5,332 bases of DNA, taken from the NCBI GenBank assembly GCA_903920835.1, contig CAIXNQ010000099.1, forward strand, positions 1-5,332, read 5' to 3'. The notes below the pieces were generated by a model that did not search any database, was not told the DNA's origin, and worked only from the letters and a program-made list of their open reading frames with translations. The translations under genes were made by a program, and so were the position numbers. Shown here piece after piece: positions 1-4,817 of the stretch; positions within the stretch are counted from its first letter, which is position 1; every line of letters begins with the position of its first letter. Origin of the DNA: an uncultured Bacteroidota bacterium (GTDB lineage Bacteria; Bacteroidota; Bacteroidia; Flavobacteriales; Flavobacteriaceae).

Positions 1-163
1 AACTTGAAAGCTTTTAAAGTAATACAAAATAATTTATATCAATTTATTTTTTAACTTTAAAAAGCATAATTCTGCGAATCATTTTTAGTTTAATTAAGAA
101 AATTATTCTTGATTTAAATTTTTTACTTAGTAAACATTCAAAAAAGTAGTTTCTTAAGTATTC

Positions 164-201
164 TTTCTTTTTGAAAAACAACTGTTTAATTCAAAAAGAA
201 A
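164..201 (-). terminator. 3' hairpin just after the putative secG
   Basis: Seen: arms 164-175 and 190-201 are perfect reverse complements (12 bp, TTTCTTTTTGAA and TTCAAAAAGAAA). A further 4 bp pair inside (176-179 with 184-187), leaving a 4-nt loop and a 2-nt bulge. Read on the minus strand, the hairpin begins 5 nt after the TAA of the 206-415 ORF. No long U-tract follows directly, so it could act as an RNA 3'-end stabiliser or processing stop rather than a strict intrinsic terminator. A competing pairing exists between 175-184 and 214-223, which overlaps the last codons. Confidence 0.55.
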
Positions 202-205
202 AAAT

Positions 206-415
206 TTAAAAATCAGTTGTTTTCGTTTTTAATAAAAAAAGAATTAATTGTAAAAACAAACATCCCCACGTAAACTTTTCTAAAGGATTTACAATAGATG
301 AGGCATTATTACTTGTTGTTAATTCTTTGTTACTTTCATTTTGATTTAAGATAAAAAGAATTGTTAGGAAACTATTTCCCATTAAAAGTATATTTAGAGA
401 ATTCATTAAAACCAT
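206..415 (-). CDS. secG: Probable SecG (Ycf47), preprotein translocase subunit; divergent
   Basis: This 69-residue ORF has the size and layout of plastid SecG, a small two-helix accessory subunit of the SecY/SecE channel. Seen: a hydrophobic segment at about residues 5-22, a polar Asn/Ser-rich loop at about 23-46 ending in LEKFTW, a second hydrophobic segment at about 47-63, and a short Lys/Thr tail. The first Met is preferred because AAGG lies 5 nt upstream on the minus strand (complement of 421-424). Later Mets at residues 4 and 12 would cut into the first helix. Family knowledge: SecG has two helices joined by a loop, with an ILxNP-like end to helix 1. Here that site reads ILFILNQNES, so the match is loose. 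It lies downstream of petM on the same strand and is followed at once by a hairpin. The identity is inference; an unassigned two-helix plastid membrane protein is the alternative. Confidence 0.5.
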   Translation of the reverse strand: MVLMNSLNILLMGNSFLTILFILNQNESNKELTTSNNASSIVNPLEKFTWGCLFLQLILFLLKTKTTDF

Positions 416-547
416 TTTTACCTTATTTCTATGTTTTATTAAAAATTATTAAAGTTGTAGCCCATCAGTCAGTTTACTTCGATTGTAAATCAAAAAGTTT
501 AGCGATCTTCATTCTAAAAGTTTTCTCTGATGGACTGAAGTTATGAA

Positions 548-593
548 ATCAAAAAGATCTGGTTTCAAAGATCTTAGATCTTGGATTTTTGAT
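548..593 (-). other. Inverted repeat with AGATCT cluster downstream of petM
   Basis: Seen: ATCAAAAA at 548-555 pairs with TTTTTGAT at 586-593 (8 bp). Inside, GATCT at 556-560 can pair with AGATC at 576-580, leaving a 5-nt bulge and a 15-nt loop. The hexamer AGATCT occurs three times within 27 bp, at 555, 569 and 576. Read on the minus strand the structure starts about 40 nt after the petM stop, between petM and the putative secG. It is a plausible RNA processing or 3'-end structure, though the role is inferred. Confidence 0.35.
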
Positions 594-633
594 CTGTTTT
601 TTATAGATAATTTTTTTAAATTTTTGAAAAGAA

Positions 634-732
634 TTATGTATTTGCTTGAACTTGTAAAAATACAAATCCTAAAGCTAATCCAAAAAGTGTAATTCCAAAA
701 CAAATGATAGCAGTAGTTACGATTTCTCCCAT
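634..732 (-). CDS. petM: Cytochrome b6f complex subunit 7 (PetM)
   Basis: This 32-residue single-span membrane protein starts MGEIVTTAIICFG and continues with a Leu/Phe/Gly-rich helix, about residues 6-26 (FGLALGFVFLQ), and a short polar tail. PetM is a small peripheral helix of the cytochrome b6f complex in the thylakoid, which moves electrons from plastoquinol to cytochrome c6 or plastocyanin. The acidic N-terminus, the GLxLGF core and the trailing Leu-x-Val-Gln fit the family pattern as I remember it. The tail ends QANT rather than the commoner QGE-type ending. petN lies 117 nt upstream on the same strand and supports the call. No clear Shine-Dalgarno precedes the ATG; the leader is A-rich. 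I looked for other small plastid proteins (PetL, Psb30, PsaM) and they fit less well. Confidence 0.8.
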   Translation of the reverse strand: MGEIVTTAIICFGITLFGLALGFVFLQVQANT

Positions 733-819
733 ATTTTTCTTTTTTAAAATATATTTAAATGTATTGTGGAAACAGTCTAGAATCAAAATTTTAAAAAACT
801 TTGTCCTAATGAAAGACTG

Positions 820-846
820 TCAGTTGACTAAGTCGGGACGAAGTCA
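820..846. repeat. Dispersed spacer repeat, copy in the petM-petN gap
   Basis: Seen: a 27-nt unit containing GACTAAGTC (826-834) and GACGAAGTC (837-845). It matches 1412-1438, downstream of psaM, at 21 of 27 positions. In that copy the second 9-mer is GACTTCGTC, the exact reverse complement of the one here. The unit lies 4 nt past the petN stop on the minus strand. Its function is unknown. Confidence 0.6.
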
Positions 847-849
847 GAA

Positions 850-942
850 TTAAAAACCGTTTCTTCCCCAAACAACCATAGCTAACGAAAACGAAAATAC
901 TAACATTAAAGAAGCCCAACCTAAACTAAGTACATCGATCAT
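850..942 (-). CDS. petN: Cytochrome b6f complex subunit 8 (PetN)
   Basis: This 30-residue protein has the PetN signature: an N-terminal MIDVLSLGWASLM, a single hydrophobic helix (LVFSFSLAMVV) and the highly conserved end VVWGRNG. The usual family ending is VVWGRSGL; here it is VVWGRNGF. PetN is an essential small hydrophobic subunit of the thylakoid cytochrome b6f complex. Typical length is 29-30 residues, so the gene is complete. It is the first gene of a minus-strand run petN-petM-putative secG and lies head to head with psaM across a 322-bp spacer. A possible -10 element, TATAAT (complement of about 989-994), lies about 50 nt upstream without a convincing -35. No clear Shine-Dalgarno is visible before the ATG. 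Confidence 0.93.
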   Translation of the reverse strand: MIDVLSLGWASLMLVFSFSLAMVVWGRNGF

Positions 943-1264
943 AACTATTAAAAATTTTAAATGAATAAGATTTTGTTGTAATACTACCTATTATAATTTT
1001 CAAGTTTAAATTATTTTTTTTTAGAAAAAATAATTAAGAGGATCTCTTTTTTGAAACATTTTCGCAGAGTTAGTTCTCACGAAGTCGACGTTGATTTTTG
1101 AAATTTTATTTCTTCCTAAAATCTCCGTAGAATTTTTAGTTTTATCTTTCGAAAAGTACAAAAAAACTTATAATGGGGAATAACAATGGAAACTAAAAAA
1201 TTAATTAATTTTTTTCTTTCTACTGTTATAATAATTAAGAAAATACTAAAAACCAAGGAATTTT
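943..1264. other. Divergent petN/psaM spacer
   Basis: This 322-bp AT-rich spacer must carry the start signals for both petN (minus) and psaM (plus). Seen: TATAAT-like boxes on both strands (about 989-994 minus; 1169-1174 plus), a small hairpin AAGAG-GAT-CTCTT at 1036-1048, and one GACNAAGTC-type repeat unit (CACGAAGTC at 1078-1086). Only tiny ORFs of 5-12 codons occur, and none resembles a known plastid protein. Confidence 0.6.
1147..1174 (+). promoter_or_regulatory. Candidate bacterial-type (PEP) promoter of psaM
   Basis: Seen: a perfect TATAAT at 1169-1174, with a weak -35 candidate TTTCGA at 1147-1152 after a 16-nt spacer. The -35 matches TTGACA at only 3 of 6 positions. A start near 1180 would give an untranslated leader of about 85 nt before psaM. 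In such AT-rich DNA a TATAAT box alone is weak evidence. Confidence 0.3.
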
Positions 1265-1363
1265 ATGATTACAGAATTAAATATTTATACTGCTCTTGTA
1301 TTAGCGTTTCTTCTTCTTGCTCTTTCTGTTCGTTTAGGTGTTTCATTATATCAAGTGAAATAA
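1265..1363 (+). CDS. psaM: Photosystem I reaction center subunit XII (PsaM)
   Basis: This 32-residue protein begins MITELNIYTALVLAF and ends RLGVSLYQVK. It carries one hydrophobic helix at about residues 8-22, followed by the conserved Arg-Leu-Gly-x-x-Leu-Tyr-Gln segment. PsaM is a single-span subunit at the trimer-facing edge of cyanobacterial PSI and is kept in red-lineage plastid PSI. The usual length is about 30-32 residues, so the gene is complete. AAGGA at 1255-1259, 5 nt before the ATG, is a good ribosome binding site and fixes the start. A longer overlapping plus-strand frame from 1186 is a shadow with no recognisable protein. psaM is divergent from petN and about 257 bp upstream of chlI on the same strand. 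A hairpin with 8-9 bp of perfect stem lies 54 nt downstream. Confidence 0.88.
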   Translation: MITELNIYTALVLAFLLLALSVRLGVSLYQVK

Positions 1364-1411
1364 AAGGAAAAAAGAAAATTAGCCCTTTTTTTATGTTCAG
1401 AGTCTTTGATT

Positions 1412-1451
1412 TCAGTTGACGAAGTTAGGACTTCGTCAGTCGAAGATTCTA
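1412..1451. repeat. Dispersed spacer repeat, copy downstream of psaM
   Basis: Seen: 1412-1438 matches 820-846 at 21 of 27 positions, with the second 9-mer inverted (GACTTCGTC against GACGAAGTC). The adjoining TCGAAGATTCTA at 1440-1451 recurs exactly at 1552-1563 in front of chlI. The unit therefore shares one half with the petN-side copy and the other half with the chlI-side copy. Confidence 0.6.
1415..1440 (+). terminator. Hairpin downstream of psaM, possible 3' end
   Basis: Seen: GACGAAGT at 1418-1425 pairs perfectly with ACTTCGTC at 1430-1437 across the loop TAGG. One more T-A pair and two G-T wobbles extend the stem to about 11 bp. T-rich sequence follows from about 1457, not immediately after the stem. 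It lies about 52 nt after the psaM stop and could define or protect the 3' end. It is also a copy of the dispersed spacer repeat (see 1412-1438). Confidence 0.4.
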
Positions 1452-1521
1452 GTTAGCTTTTTGCATTTTTTACACATTTAACTTTTTTCTTTCTTTTTTC
1501 TTTTGGTATTTTCGAAAAAAT

Positions 1522-1538
1522 CTAAAAATATTTTTTAG
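1522..1538. repeat. Short inverted repeat in the psaM-chlI spacer
   Basis: Seen: CTAAAAA at 1522-1528 and TTTTTAG at 1532-1538 form a perfect 7-bp stem with a 3-nt loop, directly next to the repeat unit at 1541. The structure is A/T-only except for its closing C-G pair, so it is weak. No function is evident. Confidence 0.3.
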
Positions 1539-1540
1539 TG

Positions 1541-1563
1541 GACTAAGTCTATCGAAGATTCTA
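1541..1563. repeat. Dispersed spacer repeat, copy upstream of chlI
   Basis: Seen: GACTAAGTC at 1541-1549 is identical to 826-834, and TCGAAGATTCTA at 1552-1563 is identical to 1440-1451. AAGTCTATC here (1545-1553) also recurs at 2672-2680 past the end of chlI. The unit ends about 57 nt before the chlI start codon. Confidence 0.55.
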
Positions 1564-1620
1564 AGTGAAAGATTCAAAAAAGTGTTATTATTTAGTAATT
1601 GGATATTAAGAGAAAAATTT

Positions 1621-2634
1621 ATGGCAACAGTAAAAAATTTAAATAACTTTCCCTTTGCTGCCATTATTGGTCAAGAAGAAATGAAGTTAGCATTACAATT
1701 AAACGTAATTGACCCAAAAATTGGTGGTGTTATGATTATGGGAGATCGTGGAACAGGTAAATCAACGACAATCCGAGCATTGGCGGATCTTTTACCAGAT
1801 ATTACGATTATTAAAAATGATCCATTTAATACTGATCCAAAAGGTTTAGCAACTCAATATGAAACTGAAGAAATTAAAATCCCAATGGTAGAATTACCTT
1901 TAGGAGCTACAGAAGATCGTGTTTGTGGAACAATTAATTTAAAAGAAGTTTTATCTGGGGGAAGCAGTACTTTTGAACCAGGATTATTAGCTCGTGCAAA
2001 CCGCGGACTTTTATACGTAGATGAAATCAATTTATTAGATGATCATTTAGTTGACGTATTATTAGATTCAGCTGCTTCAGGATGGAATACAGTAGAACGT
2101 GAAGGAATTTCAATTAAACATCCAGCGAAATTTATTTTAGTTGGTTCAGGAAATCCAGAAGAAGGAGAACTAAGACCTCAATTATTAGATCGTTTCGGAA
2201 TGCATGCTGAAATTCGTACAATTCGTGAACCAAATTTACGTGTAAAAATTGTAGAAGAAAGAATGAGTTTTGACCAATCTCCTGAAGAATGGTTTGAAAA
2301 ATATGAAAAAGAACAATTTGCAATTCAAGATCGTATTGTTCGCGCTCAAAATTCTTTAAGTAAAGTAACAATCAATAAAGATTTTCAATTAAAAATTTCT
2401 CAAGTTTGTAGTGAGTTAGAGATTGAAGGTTTAAGAGGAGATATTGTTTCAACAAGAGCAGCTAAAGCATTAGCAGCATTTGAAGGAAGAGAAGAAGTAA
2501 CTGTTGATGACATCAGAAGAACAATTACTCTTTGTTTACGTCACCGTTTACGTCGTGATCCAATGGAATCAATTAGTACTGGAGATAAAACAGGAGCTGT
2601 ATTTGAGAAAATTTTCTCTGAATCAGTAATTTAA
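1621..2634 (+). CDS. chlI: Magnesium-chelatase ATPase subunit I (ChlI)
   Basis: ChlI is the AAA+ motor of magnesium chelatase. With ChlD and ChlH it inserts Mg2+ into protoporphyrin IX, the first committed step to chlorophyll, in the plastid stroma. The 337-residue product shows FPFAAIIGQEEMKLAL at the N-terminus, Walker A GDRGTGKS at residues 41-48, the ChlI signature LPLGATEDRVCGTI at 92-105, Walker B LLYVDE at 130-135 followed by INLLDDHLVDVLLDSAASGW, sensor region VGSGNPEEGELRPQLLDRFG at 174-193, and a C-terminal lid with LRHRLRRDPMES. ATG 1621 is chosen because it sits directly before the conserved N-terminus. The frame is open to an upstream GTG at 1582, but those 13 residues are not family-like. 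AAGAGA lies 7 nt upstream as a weak ribosome binding site. The segment after DPF (residues 67-69) looks about 13 residues shorter than the plant form I remember. The gene converges on trnR. Confidence 0.97.
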   Translation: MATVKNLNNFPFAAIIGQEEMKLALQLNVIDPKIGGVMIMGDRGTGKSTTIRALADLLPDITIIKNDPFNTDPKGLATQYETEEIKIPMVELPLGATEDRVCGTINLKEVLSGGSSTFEPGLLARANRGLLYVDEINLLDDHLVDVLLDSAASGWNTVEREGISIKHPAKFILVGSGNPEEGELRPQLLDRFGMHAEIRTIREPNLRVKIVEERMSFDQSPEEWFEKYEKEQFAIQDRIVRAQNSLSKVTINKDFQLKISQVCSELEIEGLRGDIVSTRAAKALAAFEGREEVTVDDIRRTITLCLRHRLRRDPMESISTGDKTGAVFEKIFSESVI

Positions 2635-2665
2635 ACTTTTTTATTTTCTATTTTTTTAAGTTTTT

Positions 2666-2678
2666 TAGACAAAGTCTA
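2666..2678. repeat. Small hairpin between convergent chlI and trnR
   Basis: Seen: TAGAC and GTCTA form a 5-bp stem around AAA, 32 nt after the chlI stop. T-rich DNA lies on both sides. It contains GACAAAGTC (2668-2676), a member of the GACNAAGTC repeat family. It could contribute to the chlI 3' end, but the stem is short. Confidence 0.3.
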
Positions 2679-2706
2679 TCTTTCTTGACAGTTTTTTTAC
2701 AGTTAG

Positions 2707-2779
2707 TGAGCTCAGTAGGATTCGAACCTACATTAGAAACTTAGAAGGTTTCCGTCCTAATCCCTTAGACGATGAGCCC
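2707..2779 (-). tRNA. trnR-UCU: tRNA-Arg (anticodon UCU)
   Basis: Seen: a full cloverleaf of 73 nt on the minus strand. The 7-bp acceptor stem is GGGCTCA with TGAGCTC (one G-T pair), the D arm GTCT with GGAC, the anticodon stem GAAAC with GTTTC and its loop CTTCTAA, so positions 34-36 read TCT. The variable loop is 4 nt. The T arm is GTAGG-TTCGAAT-CCTAC and the discriminator base is A. It reads AGA codons. CCA is not encoded, as usual for plastid tRNAs. It lies 21 nt downstream of trnV and is probably cotranscribed with it. Confidence 0.96.
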
Positions 2780-2800
2780 ATTTGTAACAAATTTTTTATA

Positions 2801-2872
2801 TAGGCGGTACTGGATTTGAACCAGTGGCCATCTGCTTGTAAGGCAGATGCTCTACCGCTGAGCTAACCGCCT
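2801..2872 (-). tRNA. trnV-UAC: tRNA-Val (anticodon UAC)
   Basis: Seen: a full cloverleaf of 72 nt on the minus strand. The acceptor is AGGCGGT with ACCGCCT, the D arm GCTC-AGCGGTA-GAGC, the anticodon stem TCTGC with GCAGA and its loop CTTACAA (anticodon TAC). The variable loop is TGGCC, the T arm ACTGG-TTCAAAT-CCAGT and the discriminator base A. It reads GUN valine codons, mainly GUA. There is no intron and no encoded CCA. It lies between petJ and trnR. Confidence 0.97.
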
Positions 2873-2889
2873 TTATAATTAAATTATAA
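2873..2889 (-). promoter_or_regulatory. Palindrome with TATAAT box upstream of trnV
   Basis: Seen: TTATAATT, one A, then AATTATAA make an 8+8 palindrome touching the 5' end of trnV. On the minus strand it holds TATAAT (complement of 2883-2888), about 10 nt before the tRNA, which suits a -10 box. No good -35 is visible. It could equally be a simple AT-rich palindrome or a processing structure. Confidence 0.3.
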
Positions 2890-2922
2890 ACTATCTTGTA
2901 GAAAAAAGTGTAATTTTTTTGA

Positions 2923-3270
2923 TTAATTTTTAAAGTCTTTTAAACTTTCCTCTAAAACATAGATTGCAACCGCTTCAATTTCTTTTTCTTTTAATCGTCC
3001 ACCAAAAGCAGGCATTCCATTTTTTCCATTTAAAACTTGATATGAAATGGCATCCGTTGTATTCATGCCATTTGCTTCTAAGGTTTCTTTTTTCAAGTTT
3101 TTTTCAGGAATAATAATATTATTTCCTCCAGCATGACAAACCATACAATTATTTTTAAAAATTTTTTCTCCTTTTTCAAAAGTAGTAATGGCATTGGTTT
3201 TTTCTAAAGAGAAAAAGAAAATAGAAAAATAAATTAAAAAAGAGGAAAATAGAAAAGCAATTTTTTTCAT
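2923..3270 (-). CDS. petJ: Cytochrome c6 (cytochrome c553) precursor
   Basis: Cytochrome c6 is the soluble thylakoid-lumen haem protein that carries electrons from cytochrome b6f to photosystem I, in place of or beside plastocyanin. The 115-residue precursor begins MKK, has a long hydrophobic stretch at residues 4-22 and a T-N-A end at 25-27 typical of signal peptidase I cleavage. The predicted mature protein of about 88 residues starts ITTFEKGEKIF. Haem attachment is CMVCH at 42-46 (Cys42, Cys45, His46), followed by AGGNNIIIPEKNLKKETL. Met86 in NGMPAFGGRL is the axial haem ligand. The family usually has Ala before the second Cys (CxACH); here it is Val. There is no obvious Shine-Dalgarno, and an A-rich leader precedes the ATG. 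A strong hairpin separates the gene from psbC, so it probably has its own promoter; I found no convincing one. Confidence 0.97.
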   Translation of the reverse strand: MKKIAFLFSSFLIYFSIFFFSLEKTNAITTFEKGEKIFKNNCMVCHAGGNNIIIPEKNLKKETLEANGMNTTDAISYQVLNGKNGMPAFGGRLKEKEIEAVAIYVLEESLKDFKN

Positions 3271-3367
3271 TTTTGTTTTTGATAAAAAAATAAATAATAT
3301 GGAGTTTAAAAATACAAATAGAAATTCTATTAGTTTATTTTAACTTTTTTATTTGACAAAATTTATT

Positions 3368-3417
3368 AAAAAAAAATTCTTTTTTCTTCCAACTTTTATG
3401 TCAGAAGAAAAAAGAAT
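3368..3417 (-). terminator. Intrinsic-type terminator after psbC
   Basis: Seen: ATTCTTTTTTCTTC at 3376-3389 and GAAGAAAAAAGAAT at 3404-3417 are perfect reverse complements, a 14-bp stem with a 14-nt loop. Read on the minus strand it starts 14 nt after the psbC stop and is followed at once by eight T (complement of 3368-3375). The stem is AT-rich, so it may work as a 3'-end stabiliser of psbD-psbC RNA as much as a terminator. It marks the boundary between psbDC and petJ. Confidence 0.7.
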
Positions 3418-3431
3418 AAGGATAAGAAATA

Positions 3432-4817
3432 TTAGTCGATTGGTTTTAATTGTAAAACTGGTTCAGTTTCACGGTTAATTCCTTTTTCGAATCCAGCAGC
3501 AGCTGCACGTGAACGTCCAGAATGCCACCAGTGACCAACTAAGAAGAAGAATCCAAGAATGTAGTGTGAACATGTTAACCAAGAACGTGGAGAAACATAG
3601 TTAACTGAGTTAATTTCTGTAGCTACTCCACCTACTGAGTTTAATGCACCTAATGGAGCATGTGTCATGTATTCAGCAGCACGACGTTCTTGCCAAGGTT
3701 GAATGTCGTTTCTAATCTTGTTGATATCTAATCCATTTGGACCTCTTAAAGGTTCAACCCATGGAGCTCTCATATCCCAGAAACGCATAGTTTCTCCACC
3801 AAAGATGATTTCTCCACTTGGTGAACGCATTAAGTATTTCCCTAATCCAGTTGGACCTTGTGCAGAAGCAACATTTGCTCCTAAACGTTGGTCACGAACA
3901 AGGAAAGTGAATGCTTGTGCTTGAGAAGCTTCAGGACCTGTAGGACCGAAGAATTCACTTGGATAAGCTGTGTTGTTGTACCATACAAAAACTGAAGCAG
4001 ATAATCCCATTACAGATAAAGCTGCTAAACTGTATGATAAATAAGCTTCTCCTGACCATACAAAAGCTCTTCTTGCCCAAGCAAAAGGTTTTGTTAAGAT
4101 ATGCCAGAATCCACCAACTACACATAAAACTCCCATCCAGATATGTCCACCAACTAAGTCTTCTAAGTTGTTGATTGAAATAATCCAACCGTCACCACCG
4201 AAAGGCGATTTGAATACATATCCAAAGATTACAAGTGGGTTTAATGTAGGATTTTTAACTAATCGAACATCTCCTCCTCCTGGAGACCAAGTATCGTATA
4301 GACCACCGATATACATAGCTTTGATAACTAATAAGAAAGCTCCAATTCCTAGTAATACTAAGTGGATTCCTAAAATAGTTGTCATTTTATTTTTATCACG
4401 CCAGTCGTATCCGAAAAGTGGAGCATTAGTTTCTAATGTATCTGGTCCAAAAAGAGAATGGTAAATTCCACCAAATCCTAATACAGCAGAAGAAATTAAA
4501 TGTAATACACCAACTACGAAATAAGGATAGATATCAATAATTTCTCCACCAGGACCTACTCCCCAACCTAAAGTTGCTAAATGAGGAAGAAGGATGAAAC
4601 CTTGATCGTAAAGAGGTTTTTCAGGGATAAAATGTGAAACTTCGAATAAAGTCATAGCTCCACACCAGAATACCATTAATCCTGAATGTGCAACGTGCGC
4701 ACCAAGAAGTTTTCCAGAAAGATTGATAAGTCTTGCATTTCCAGCCCACCAGGCAAATCCTGTAGATTCAATTGTTTTGTTAGTCGTAATTTCTAAATCA
4801 TCAAAGCGCGTTTCCAC
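3432..4817 (-). CDS. psbC: Photosystem II CP43 chlorophyll apoprotein
   Basis: CP43 is the six-helix inner antenna of photosystem II. It binds chlorophyll a, passes energy to D1/D2 and supplies ligands near the oxygen-evolving cluster. Start: GTG at 4815-4817, giving VETRFDDLE and 461 residues, the standard length. A GAGG lies 9 nt upstream inside psbD (complement of 4827-4830). The frame stays open to an ATG 26 codons further up, but that stretch is not CP43-like, and the ATG some plastids have 12 codons upstream is absent. Visible family blocks are TGFAWWAGNARLINLSGKLL, LLPHLATLGWGVGPGGE, the lumenal loop E with FLVRDQRLGANVASAQGPTG, and GGETMRFWD. In the last, Glu342 and Arg345 correspond to CP43 Glu354 and Arg357 at the Mn4CaO5 site. 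It ends with RAAAAGFEKG. It overlaps psbD by 17 bp and is cotranscribed with it. Confidence 0.98.
   Translation of the reverse strand: METRFDDLEITTNKTIESTGFAWWAGNARLINLSGKLLGAHVAHSGLMVFWCGAMTLFEVSHFIPEKPLYDQGFILLPHLATLGWGVGPGGEIIDIYPYFVVGVLHLISSAVLGFGGIYHSLFGPDTLETNAPLFGYDWRDKNKMTTILGIHLVLLGIGAFLLVIKAMYIGGLYDTWSPGGGDVRLVKNPTLNPLVIFGYVFKSPFGGDGWIISINNLEDLVGGHIWMGVLCVVGGFWHILTKPFAWARRAFVWSGEAYLSYSLAALSVMGLSASVFVWYNNTAYPSEFFGPTGPEASQAQAFTFLVRDQRLGANVASAQGPTGLGKYLMRSPSGEIIFGGETMRFWDMRAPWVEPLRGPNGLDINKIRNDIQPWQERRAAEYMTHAPLGALNSVGGVATEINSVNYVSPRSWLTCSHYILGFFFLVGHWWHSGRSRAAAAGFEKGINRETEPVLQLKPID

Noticed and set aside
1..163. Left-edge AT-rich spacer searched for a small gene or RNA
   Set aside because: Only ORFs of about 4-12 codons and no cloverleaf were found, so nothing can be supported.
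361..546. 61-codon plus-strand frame
   Set aside because: It lacks an ATG start, lies antisense to the start of the putative secG, and has no family resemblance.
509..703. 64-codon minus-strand frame overlapping petM
   Set aside because: It is a shadow of petM in another frame, with no recognisable domain.
1186..1419. 77-codon plus-strand frame starting METKKLINFF
   Set aside because: It overlaps psaM in another frame, becomes Ser/Cys-rich low-complexity there, and matches no family. psaM has the better ribosome binding site.
1582..1620. Upstream GTG that would extend ChlI by 13 residues
   Set aside because: The added residues are not ChlI-like, and ATG 1621 directly precedes the conserved N-terminus.
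1470..1664. 64-codon minus-strand frame starting MAAKGKLFKF
   Set aside because: It is antisense to the chlI start and the T-rich spacer; its Lys/Phe richness reflects base composition.
3353..3358. TTGACA on the plus strand near the psbC terminator
   Set aside because: No -10 box lies at proper spacing and no plus-strand gene follows. On the minus strand it reads TTGTCA, also without a good -10 for petJ.
3955..4464. Open frames antisense to or out of frame with psbC, and one antisense to psbD at 4818-5051
   Set aside because: These are shadows of strongly conserved PSII genes.
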